A DNA stretch of 64,000 nt from Stenotrophomonas indicatrix (GTDB taxonomy: Bacteria > Pseudomonadota > Gammaproteobacteria > Xanthomonadales > Xanthomonadaceae), in NCBI RefSeq assembly GCF_002750975.1, contig NZ_PEJS01000001.1:2976001-3040000 (forward strand), read 5' to 3'. Positions 57,495 through 64,000 of the stretch are shown one piece after another. The notes beneath the pieces were generated by a model that did no database searches, was not told the origin of the DNA, and saw nothing but the letters and a program-made list of their open reading frames with translations. Position 1 is the stretch's first letter. Each line of letters opens with the position of its first letter. A program made the translations under genes and the position numbers.

Positions 57495-58022
57495 TTAGAT
57501 CAGCGGTGCCGGAGTTGCCGGAAGGGCCACCGGAGCGGCCTTCTTCTTGCGGGCGGCCGGCTTGCGCTTAGCAACCTTCTTGGCAGCCTTCTTCGGGGCA
57601 GCCTTCTTGGTCGCCTTCTTCGCAGTCTTCTTCACTGCCTTCTTGGCGGTCTTCTTTGTCGCCTTCTTCACTGCCTTCTTGGCGACCTTCTTGGCCGGCT
57701 TGCGGGCAGTGGTCTTCTTGGCGGCTTTCTTGGCAGTCTTCTTGGTGGCCTTCTTGGCTACCTTCTTGACGGCCTTCTTCGCGGTCTTCTTTACGGCCTT
57801 CTTGGCAGCGGACTTCTTGGCTACCTTCTTGGCCGCCTTCTTCACTGTCTTCTTCGCCGTGGCCTTCTTGGCGACCTTCTTGGCAGCCTTCTTCACTGCC
57901 TTCTTGGCAGTCGCCTTCTTCGCGACCTTCTTCACTGCCTTCTTGGCAGCGGCCTTCTTGGCGACCTTCTTCACCGCTTTCTTGGCGGCGGGCTTTTTCT
58001 TCGCAGCTTTCTTGGTTGCCAT
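57495..58022 (-). CDS. Histone H1-like lysine/alanine repeat protein
   Basis: A 175-residue protein made almost wholly of lysine, alanine, valine and threonine in short repeats of the KKAVKKVAKKA type, ending in a neutral PVALPATPAPLI tail. This resembles the C-terminal domain of histone H1, AlgP of Pseudomonas and HctB of Chlamydia. It is expected to bind DNA non-specifically and compact or regulate it. The repeats make copy-number change likely between strains. GAGGAG precedes the ATG. Confidence 0.92.
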   Translation of the reverse strand: MATKKAAKKKPAAKKAVKKVAKKAAAKKAVKKVAKKATAKKAVKKAAKKVAKKATAKKTVKKAAKKVAKKSAAKKAVKKTAKKAVKKVAKKATKKTAKKAAKKTTARKPAKKVAKKAVKKATKKTAKKAVKKTAKKATKKAAPKKAAKKVAKRKPAARKKKAAPVALPATPAPLI

Positions 58023-58308
58023 GGTGATGGCTCCTCGTCAGTGATAGGGAGTTGAAACGCCCAGGTGGATCAAACCCGCCCATGCTGCGTGCGGGGACCG
58101 CCGGCGCGTCGGGCGCGCCGTTACGGATGCGGTGATGCCCGCCACGATCGGCGGAGCAGGCATCGGAACAGGGGTCGCCTTGCATTTCTCCGGGGGAAGC
58201 GGAGCCATGTCCACCGTCTTGAGGATCGCGGTGGTCTTCGAGGGGCTGCTTCGCATCGGACGATTGATTCTGCGCACTCGGTTTGGCAGGCAAGGTCTGC
58301 TGAGGCGA

Positions 58309-58337
58309 AACCTAATCACGGTTTTTTTTACTGTCAA
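58309..58337 (-). promoter_or_regulatory. Candidate promoter of the histone-like gene
   Basis: On the minus strand TTGACA (58332-58337), a 17-bp spacer containing an A tract, and TAGGTT (58309-58314). This gives an untranslated leader of about 280 nt, unusually long. Confidence 0.5.
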
Positions 58338-58365
58338 CAACCCCCGCGAAAAATTTTCACATCCG
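58335..58365 (+). repeat. Direct repeat, copy 1
   Basis: CAACAA, about 10 nt, then AAAAATTTTCACATCCG. Matched by a copy at 58585-58612. The rest of the 58023-58748 gap shows no convincing gene. Confidence 0.5.
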
Positions 58366-58584
58366 CCGCGTCCCGGAAGCCCTTCCCGCGCCTGCCGATG
58401 TTCCTCCGCGAGCGCCGGCAAACACCGCATCGCGCATCGTCGCTGCCATCAACTGGGCACGAACAGCGAAGAAAAAACACTTGAAATAAGCACTCTGCGT
58501 CATGTAGGGGCCTGAAGCGGAACGCTACGCGGCGGCGCGGCCATGCATGGCAACGCACGCGCCAACGCCAGCACAACGGACCTG

Positions 58585-58612
58585 CAACAAGGCCAAAAAC
58601 TTTTCACATCCG
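58585..58612 (+). repeat. Direct repeat, copy 2
   Basis: CAACAA then CCAAAAACTTTTCACATCCG, same orientation as copy 1, 250 bp away. Possibly a protein-binding or promoter-associated site. Confidence 0.5.
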
Positions 58613-58748
58613 GGCGCGCCGCCGCGGGGGTGGAAACGCGGATTTGCGCAAAACTGCGCACGCCTTTTGCCCGCGCTCAACACCGACTGATGCCATGGCG
58701 ATGGCATGCGGCGAACCGGCCGGCATAAGTTCGAAGCCTCCTCCAAAA

Positions 58749-58780
58749 CGAAAACGGCCACCCGAGGGTGGCCGTTTTCG
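58749..58780. terminator. Rho-independent terminator of gcvH
   Basis: Perfect 15-bp arms CGAAAACGGCCACCC and GGGTGGCCGTTTTCG with a 2-nt centre, 18 bp after the gcvH stop. It could work in both directions. Confidence 0.88.
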
Positions 58781-58798
58781 TACCGGGGAAACGACGAC

Positions 58799-59194
58799 TC
58801 AGTGCTCGTCGTCTTCCAGGCCTTCGGCGTACGCGTCCGGGTCCAGCAGCTCGTTGAGCTCGTCGCTGTTGGACACTTCGACGACGAACATCCAGCCATC
58901 GCCGTAGGCGTCTTCGTTGATGGTTTCCGGCTTGTCGGCCAGTGCCGAGTTGACCTCGACGATGGTGCCGCTGATCGGGCTGTAGACGTCGGAGGCGGCC
59001 TTCACCGACTCGACGACCGCGATCTGCTCGTTGGCCTTGGCGGTCGCGCCGACTTCGGGCAGCTCGACGTAGACCAGGTCACCCAGCAGGCCCTGGGCGT
59101 GGTCGGAAATACCGACGGTCACGCGGCCATTGCCTTCGACACGGGCCCACTCATGGGACTTGAGGAACTTGAGGTCGCCGGGGATCTCGCTCAT
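58799..59194 (-). CDS. gcvH: Glycine cleavage system H protein
   Basis: A 131-residue lipoyl carrier of the glycine cleavage system. The lipoylated lysine is in [14 protein letters not shown], and [14 protein letters not shown] and [14 protein letters not shown] segments ([23 protein letters not shown]) are typical. It shuttles the methylamine group between GcvP and GcvT. It is 94 bp downstream of gcvT and probably in the same operon. gcvP is not in this window. Confidence 0.97.
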   Translation of the reverse strand: MSEIPGDLKFLKSHEWARVEGNGRVTVGISDHAQGLLGDLVYVELPEVGATAKANEQIAVVESVKAASDVYSPISGTIVEVNSALADKPETINEDAYGDGWMFVVEVSNSDELNELLDPDAYAEGLEDDEH

Positions 59195-59288
59195 GGGACT
59201 GCTCCAGAGATATGCAGGGGGTGGAAAAAACGGGGCTAGTGTAACCAACCGGCCGCCACTGCTGGCAGTGACGACCGGCATGTTTGGA

Positions 59289-60401
59289 TCAGGCGTCGCC
59301 AAGCACGCCGGGCTGGGCCTGGCCTTCGCGCACGAACGGGAACTTGACCACCCGCACCGGCACCTGACGGCCGCGGATGTCGACGGTGACCTGGCCGAGT
59401 TCACCGCCCGGCACGCGTGCGAATGCGATGCCCTTGGCCAGGGTCGGCGAGAAGGTGCCGGACAGGATCTCGCCCTGGCCGCCGGCAGTGGTGACCGCCT
59501 GGCCATGGCGCAGCACGCCCTTCTCATCCATCACAAGGCCGATCATCTGACGTGCGTTGCCAGCCGCCTTCTGCGCCTCCAGCACGTCGCGGCCGATGAA
59601 GTCGCGGCCCTCGTCCAGCGACACCGTCCAGGCCAGCGCCGCTTCGTAGGGGCTGATTGCTTCGTCCATGTCCTGGCCGTACAGATTCATGCCGGCTTCC
59701 AGGCGCAGGGTATCGCGCGCGCCAAGACCGGCCGGCTTCACGCCGGCAGCAAGCAGGCGGTTCCAGAACGCGACCACGGCATCCTGCGGCAGCAGGATCT
59801 CGAAACCGTCTTCGCCGGTGTAGCCGGTGCGGGCAACGAACAGTTCAACGCCGTCGTCGGACTGCACCTGCAGCGCGGCGAAACGGCCGAGCTTGCCCAG
59901 CGACTCACGGTCGGATTCGCGGGCCAGGCCGATGACGATGTCGCGCGCCTGCGGCCCCTGCACGGCGAGGATCGCCAGGTCCGGACGCTGTTCGACCGAG
60001 ACGTTGAACGGCGCAGCCTGCTCGCGCAGCCACGCCAGATCCTTCTCGCGGGTGGAGGCGTTGACCACCATGCGGAAGAAGTCCTCGCCCAGGTAATAGA
60101 CGATCAGGTCGTCGATGACGCCGCCCTGCGGATTCAGCATGCACGAGTACAACGCCTTGCCGGTGGCCTTGAGCTTGTCGACCGAGTTGGCCAGCAGGCG
60201 GCGCAGGAACGGCTTGACCTGGTCGCCGCGCAGGTCGACCACGGTCATGTGGCTGACGTCGAACACGCCCGACTCACGACGCACCAGGTGGTGCTCGTCC
60301 AGCTGCGAGCCGTAGTGGATGGGCATGTCCCAACCCCCGAAATCGACCATCTTGGCGCCAAGGGCGCGGTGGGTATCGTTGAGCAGCGTCTTCTGGGTCA
60401 T
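59289..60401 (-). CDS. gcvT: Glycine cleavage system T protein (aminomethyltransferase)
   Basis: A 370-residue tetrahydrofolate-dependent enzyme releasing ammonia and making methylene-THF from the H-protein-bound intermediate. [37 protein letters not shown] and [15 protein letters not shown] are family signatures. The start at 60401 ([11 protein letters not shown]) is standard. A GATAAT-like -10 lies at about 60436-60441. No glycine riboswitch was seen in the leader. Confidence 0.96.
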   Translation of the reverse strand: MTQKTLLNDTHRALGAKMVDFGGWDMPIHYGSQLDEHHLVRRESGVFDVSHMTVVDLRGDQVKPFLRRLLANSVDKLKATGKALYSCMLNPQGGVIDDLIVYYLGEDFFRMVVNASTREKDLAWLREQAAPFNVSVEQRPDLAILAVQGPQARDIVIGLARESDRESLGKLGRFAALQVQSDDGVELFVARTGYTGEDGFEILLPQDAVVAFWNRLLAAGVKPAGLGARDTLRLEAGMNLYGQDMDEAISPYEAALAWTVSLDEGRDFIGRDVLEAQKAAGNARQMIGLVMDEKGVLRHGQAVTTAGGQGEILSGTFSPTLAKGIAFARVPGGELGQVTVDIRGRQVPVRVVKFPFVREGQAQPGVLGDA

Positions 60402-60584
60402 GACCGGGTCCGGCAGCAGAGGAAACAAGAACGCGCATTATCCCAGATCGGTCGGCCGCAGGTCGCGCCGCAGCGCAGCGGGGGGATGTTGGCCGGCCTG
60501 CGGCCGGCGGGCGCTTTCTACAAGCCAGGGCGCAAAGCGCAAAGCCGAAGCGCGTCGGCTCTGGGTTCTCTCGGCTTGGTCGGA

Positions 60585-60676
60585 GCAGCGTGGGCACGCG
60601 GGGGACGCCGTAAACCCATCCCTGGGGGCTTGGCCGCCGCATCCATGCGGCGGACACCCCCGCGCGCCCACGCTGC
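60585..60676 (+). repeat. Variable-stem hairpin element, copy 7
   Basis: Arms 60585-60604 (GCAGCGTGGGC-A-CGCGGGGG) and 60657-60676 pair with one mismatch. The core has ACGCCGTAAACCCATCCCTG, GGGCTTGG and CCGCCGCATCCATGCGGCGG. It lies upstream of gcvT, so it is the one pair not in a convergent gap. Confidence 0.82.
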
Positions 60677-60752
60677 CCCTCCCTTCCGGAGTTCCCGGTG
60701 ACGGGACGGAAGGCAAGAGCGGTTGTGGATGTCGATACATATATGGAGAGAA

Positions 60753-60789
60753 GGGTCGGAGCCTTTCCTGCGGAAAGGGATCCGACCCC
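60753..60789. repeat. Palindrome, GGGTCGGATCCC family
   Basis: GGGTCGGAGCCTTTCC then CTGC then a complementary GGAAAGGGATCCGACCC, imperfectly paired. Related to 52468-52508 and lying between hairpin copies 7 and 8. Confidence 0.6.
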
Positions 60790-60872
60790 GGGCACACAGA
60801 GCGCAGCGACCGGCGTTTGCTTCCCGCTTTTGATTTCTTTTCCGTGGTCTGGACGCGCACGGAAACTGTCGG

Positions 60873-60950
60873 GGGTCGGGCGGGTGGGCTGGGCAGGGGT
60901 GTCCGCGGCATGGATGCCGCGGCCAAGCCTACAAGGACGTACTTGCGGCG

Positions 60951-60957
<7 letters not shown>
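60873..60957 (-). repeat. Variable-stem hairpin element, copy 8 (truncated)
   Basis: The left arm GGGTCGGGCGGGTGGGCTGG and core (CCGCGGCATGGATGCCGCGG, GCCTACAAGGACGTACTTGC) are present, inverted relative to copy 7. The matching right arm is missing because the sequence turns into the C tract at 60951. Confidence 0.75.
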
Positions 60958-61068
<111 letters not shown>

Positions 61069-61069
<1 letters not shown>

Positions 61070-61470
61070 TGCACCGCCACCACCCGAACCAGCGTGCCGG
61101 CCGGCAACTCCGGCCCACCCACCTGCCACGACGCGTCGTCGATGCTGACCCTGCCCTGTCCGGCAACGATGGCCTGCTGCAAGGGCACCACCCGCCCGAC
61201 CAGTTGTTCAGCGCGGCGGTTCAGCAGCGGCGCGTCGCTCTGCCGCGCACGCGGCTTGCCCCAGTGCCGGTAGCACTGGATCGACAGCACGCTCAGCACC
61301 ACTAAAGCGACCACCTGCCACAGCACCGGGATATCGGCGAACACCGCTACCAGCGCGAACACCGCCGCCGCACCGATGCCGATCCACAGCATGAACGCGC
61401 CGGGCGCCAGCGCTTCGGCGGCGAACAGCAGCAAGGCCAACGCACCCCAGGCAACGACTTCCCAGCGCAT
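61069..61470 (-). CDS. NfeD family membrane protein, 3' end lost
   Basis: 134 codons are readable. Two to three N-terminal membrane helices (VVAWGALALLLFAAEALAPGAFMLWIGIGAAAVFALVAVF) precede the NfeD OB-fold domain (LNRRAEQLVGRVVPLQQAIVAGQGRVSIDDASWQV...LVRVVAV). About ten more residues and a stop are expected, but the frame runs into poly-C. It starts 1 bp after the stop of the SPFH gene, its usual partner. Together they form a membrane raft-type or membrane protein quality-control module. Confidence 0.85.
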
Positions 61471-61471
61471 G

Positions 61472-62431
61472 TCAGCCTCCGATCGGTGGCGGCCGCTTTG
61501 CCGGCGGCCGGGTTTCCTGGTTGGACAGGGCCTGCTTGGCCAGCTCGGCCACGCCGGCGATCGAACCAATCACTCCGCTGGCCTCCATCGGCATCAGCAC
61601 CAGCTTCTGGTTCGGCGACGTGGCCAGTTCCTTGAACGCTTCCACATACTTCTGGGCGATGAAGTAGTTGATGGCCTGGACGTCGCCGTCGGCGATCGCC
61701 GCCGACACCACCTGGGTCGCCTTGGCTTCGGCTTCGGCCAGGCGCTCGCGCGCTTCGGCGTCGCGGAATGCGGCCTCGCGCCGCCCCTCCGCTTCCAGCA
61801 CCGTGGCCTGCTTCTCGCCTTCGGCACGCAGGATCTCGGACTGCCGCGAACCTTCCGCCTCGAGGATCTGCGCGCGCTTCTCGCGCTCGGCCTTCATCTG
61901 CCGTGCCATCGCATCGAGCAGGTCGCGCGGCGGCTGGATGTCGCGGATCTCGATGCGGTTGACCTTCACGCCCCACGGGTTGGTCGCATGATCGACCACG
62001 CTGAGCAGCTTGGCGTTGATCACCTCGCGCTGGCTGAGCGATTCATCCAGGTCCATCGAGCCGATCACGGTACGGATGTTGGTCTGCACCAGGGCGATCA
62101 TCGCCACTTCCAGCACCGATACCTCGTAGGCGGCCTTGGCCGCGTCCAGTACCTGGAAGAACACCACGCCATCGACGCGCACGGCGGCGTTGTCCTTGGT
62201 GATCACTTCCTGGCCGGGCACGTCCAGCACCTGTTCCATCATGTTCACCTTGCGCCCCACCCCGTAGACGATCGGGATCAGGAAATGCAGGCCGGGCGAC
62301 ATGGTGTGGGTGTAACGGCCGAACCGCTCGACGGTCCATTCATAGCCCTGTGGCACCATCCGCACTGCCTTGAACAGGATGACCACGGCCACGAAGGCCA
62401 GCACCGCGCTGAAGAACATGGTCGGGAACAT
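61472..62431 (-). CDS. SPFH/band 7 (paraslipin-like) membrane protein
   Basis: A 319-residue protein with one N-terminal membrane helix (FFSAVLAFVAVVILFKAV), then the SPFH domain (VPQGYEWTVERFGRYTHTMSPGLHFLIPI ... NIRTVIGSMDLDESLSQRE). An alanine/glutamate-rich coiled coil follows (AEREKRAQILEAEGSRQSEILRAEGEKQ) with a short tail. Similar to E. coli QmcA and slipin-2. It is coupled to nfeD (TGACATG), the classical SPFH-NfeD pair. The start at 62431 is chosen because upstream in-frame codons overlap the neighbouring GntR gene. Confidence 0.94.
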   Translation of the reverse strand: MFPTMFFSAVLAFVAVVILFKAVRMVPQGYEWTVERFGRYTHTMSPGLHFLIPIVYGVGRKVNMMEQVLDVPGQEVITKDNAAVRVDGVVFFQVLDAAKAAYEVSVLEVAMIALVQTNIRTVIGSMDLDESLSQREVINAKLLSVVDHATNPWGVKVNRIEIRDIQPPRDLLDAMARQMKAEREKRAQILEAEGSRQSEILRAEGEKQATVLEAEGRREAAFRDAEARERLAEAEAKATQVVSAAIADGDVQAINYFIAQKYVEAFKELATSPNQKLVLMPMEASGVIGSIAGVAELAKQALSNQETRPPAKRPPPIGG

Positions 62432-62517
62432 CGCGCTTTCCTTATGGGAGACGTCCGGAGCCCAGCATAGCGCGTGGATGCAGGCGATGCGGGTACCGCA
62501 CGTTCCAGCCGAAAGCA

Positions 62518-62539
62518 GCCGGGCGTGGCCCGGCGCTGC
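62518..62539 (-). repeat. SMAG/REP-like palindrome, degenerate
   Basis: GCCGGGCGTGGCCCGGC then GCTGC instead of GCTAC, between the GntR and SPFH genes. Confidence 0.5.
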
Positions 62540-62552
62540 AGGATAAACCCGG

Positions 62553-63296
62553 TCAGATCCGGGTCGTGGCCAGGAAGCGCTCGCGGTCCTGCTGGGTCTG
62601 CCGGCGGATCTCGGCCAGCGCCTGGCTTTCGGTCGCCTCCAGCATCGCCTCGAACAGGCGCTGGAAGTGATGGCGCATCGCATTGCGTGCAGCGACGGGA
62701 TCGCGCGCGCGCAGCCCCTCGAAGATCGCCATGTGCTCGTCGGCGCGGCTGGCACCATCGTCATGGCACACCCGTGCGTAGACCTCGGTCACCCGCGGCA
62801 GCTCGCTGCGCATGCGCCAGATCTGCTGCACGAAATACTCGACCACCGGGTTGCCCGACAGGCGGGCGATGGCCAGGTGGAAGCGGCGGTCGTAGTCGCC
62901 GGCCTCTTCATCGGTAAGGTCACGACGGCACAGCGCTTCAGCCAGCACCTGCAGCTCGGCGATGCCGGCCTCATCGATATTGCTTGCCGCCAGCGCTGCA
63001 GCTTCCGCTTCGAACACGGCACGCGCCGCGGTCAGGTCGAAGGCGCTGATATCGGGCAGCCCGCCGGCAGCCTGGGCCGGGCGCGGCTTCACATAGACGC
63101 CCGAACCGATACGGATCGCGATCCAGCCCTGCGCTTCCAGGGCGATTTCCGCCTCACGGATGGTGACCCGGCTGACGCCGAAGCGTTCGGCAAGTTCACG
63201 TTCGCCCGGCAGGCGCGAACCCGACGGATATTCGCCATCCTCGATCAGCTTGCGGAGCTTGGCGGCGATGGTCTGGTAGAGACGGTTGGCGGACAT
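62553..63296 (-). CDS. GntR family regulator, FadR/FCD subgroup
   Basis: A 247-residue regulator. The N-terminal winged HTH (about 5-70) is LRKLIEDGEYPSGSRLPGERELAERFGVSRVTIREAEIAL. The all-helical FCD domain (about 90-220) has the metal-site pattern D-x3-H (DRRFHLAIARL), then H (ADEHMAIFEGL) and H (MRHHFQRLF). It is close in type to UxuR/ExuR-like sugar-acid regulators. The next gene on the same strand upstream is a TonB receptor, so it may regulate uptake or use of a sugar acid; this is inferred. Start at 63296. Confidence 0.9.
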   Translation of the reverse strand: MSANRLYQTIAAKLRKLIEDGEYPSGSRLPGERELAERFGVSRVTIREAEIALEAQGWIAIRIGSGVYVKPRPAQAAGGLPDISAFDLTAARAVFEAEAAALAASNIDEAGIAELQVLAEALCRRDLTDEEAGDYDRRFHLAIARLSGNPVVEYFVQQIWRMRSELPRVTEVYARVCHDDGASRADEHMAIFEGLRARDPVAARNAMRHHFQRLFEAMLEATESQALAEIRRQTQQDRERFLATTRI

Positions 63297-63398
63297 GCGG
63301 CTGACCCTTGGCGGTTCCCTCCGGGCCCGTCCCCGGCCACCGGGCACGGTGCGGGTCCGGTTGGAGCGACGGCGCGACCATTGGCCGCGCCGCCCTGT

Positions 63399-64000
63399 TC
63401 AGAACTTGTATCGTACACCGAAATACGCGCGCCGCCCGTAGCTCACCACCTCGCGGAAATTCCCGTAAAGCGGCTGGTACGCCACGCGTGGCTCGTCGGT
63501 CAGGTTCATCAGTTCCAGCGACAGCGACAGCTGCTTGTTCACCCGGTAACGCAAGCGCAGGTCGACGCTGGTGTTGTCATCGTAGTAGCGGTTCTGCTGC
63601 GCCGTGTTGCCGGTGAAGTCCTGGTAATAGTGCGAACGGAACTTGCCGATGGCCTGGATGTTGAAGCGGCCCACATCCCAGTAGAGGGAACCGGACAGCA
63701 CATGCCGCGAGAAGCCGCTCAGGCCGGCCGGCGGAACGATGGCCGGAATGATCGATCCATCGGCGGCCAACTGCTCGCCCAACCGCGAATCCTGCGTCTG
63801 GTAGTCGGCGTCGGCATAGTTGTAGCTGACCTTGAAGCCGAGGCCATCGAACGGCTTGGGCAGGTACGAGAACCGGTGGGTGGCACTGAGCTCGATACCG
63901 GTCAGGGTGCTGTCTTCATCGGTGGTCACCTGCTGGCGCACCGGCACGGTCACCGTCTGTCCGTTGAGGGTGTAGGTCTCCGGCACCAGCGCGGTAGCGG
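63399..64000 (-). CDS. TonB-dependent receptor, C-terminal part (runs off the window)
   Basis: About 200 C-terminal residues of an outer membrane receptor barrel. Segments such as LSATHRFSYLPKPFDGLGFKVSYNYADADY, LSGSLYWDVGRFNIQAIGKFRSHYYQDF and the terminal AYFGVRYKF (last-strand aromatic) are diagnostic of TonB receptors. The KQLSLSLELMNLTDEPR segment near the end is typical of Xanthomonadales TonB receptors. The N terminus lies beyond position 64000. The next gene downstream is the GntR regulator. Confidence 0.88.
   Translation of the reverse strand, partial: ATALVPETYTLNGQTVTVPVRQQVTTDEDSTLTGIELSATHRFSYLPKPFDGLGFKVSYNYADADYQTQDSRLGEQLAADGSIIPAIVPPAGLSGFSRHVLSGSLYWDVGRFNIQAIGKFRSHYYQDFTGNTAQQNRYYDDNTSVDLRLRYRVNKQLSLSLELMNLTDEPRVAYQPLYGNFREVVSYGRRAYFGVRYKF

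Noticed and set aside
58132..58515. Possible 127-residue protein in the gap between the histone-like gene and gcvH
   Set aside because: No ribosome binding site, composition unlike real proteins here, and it crosses the predicted promoter and a direct repeat.
60402..60584. Glycine riboswitch upstream of gcvT
   Set aside because: I looked for the paired GGAGAG-type aptamer cores and saw none; only a -10-like GATAAT is visible.

Overview
The window is a GC-rich, gene-dense stretch of a gammaproteobacterial chromosome. It most likely comes from Stenotrophomonas (S. maltophilia complex, Xanthomonadales). The main support is a set of short palindromes ending in GTAG/CTAC, which match the SMAG/REP family described in S. 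maltophilia. Two TonB-dependent receptors and the met, aro and prp gene orders also fit. No tRNA, rRNA, CRISPR array, transposase or prophage gene is visible, so the content is mostly core metabolism.

Layout: 37-9465 holds the 2-methylcitrate (propionate) cycle. The operon prpB-prpC-acnD-prpF-prpD lies on the minus strand and diverges from the enhancer-binding regulator prpR, with a textbook sigma-54 promoter and upstream repeats between them. 9611-11217 carries a frameshifted DoxX gene, a NIF3/YqfO-like gene and pdxH. 11258-17025 carries a P-loop kinase, dodecin, aroK-aroB, a WGR protein, hemE and a DHA2 exporter. 17655-24827 holds two tandem paralogous hybrid sensor kinases, divergent from a YceI-cytochrome b561-YceI operon (24993-26782). 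26868-29716 has a glutaredoxin-like protein, L-serine deaminase and an alpha/beta hydrolase. 29807-33134 is the methionine operon metX-metB-hom under a SAM-I type riboswitch. 33467-42582 has an M23 peptidase, prfC, a hemolysin III protein, an AsmA-like protein, a GT2/CBS overlapping pair, mtgA and hslO. 42703-46695 has an unknown exported protein and a TonB receptor. 46833-51509 is a TetR-controlled fatty acid degradation cluster (hydrolase, fadE, hotdog protein). 52088-57431 has a DUF1304 protein, an MFS-like carrier, a serine beta-lactamase-like hydrolase and a divergent SDR/LysR pair. 57495-63296 has a histone H1-like protein, gcvT/gcvH, an SPFH/NfeD pair and a GntR regulator. The window ends inside a second TonB receptor.

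Two things stand out. First, eight copies (four inverted pairs) of a 92-184 nt hairpin element sit in intergenic gaps. Each has a conserved core but a locus-specific stem, and the two arms of each stem match one another, which argues for selection on structure. Second, a 119-base, nearly pure C tract at 60951-61069 destroys the end of nfeD and one arm of such a hairpin. It looks like a sequencing or assembly artefact rather than biology. SMAG palindromes also supply the stop codon of three genes.
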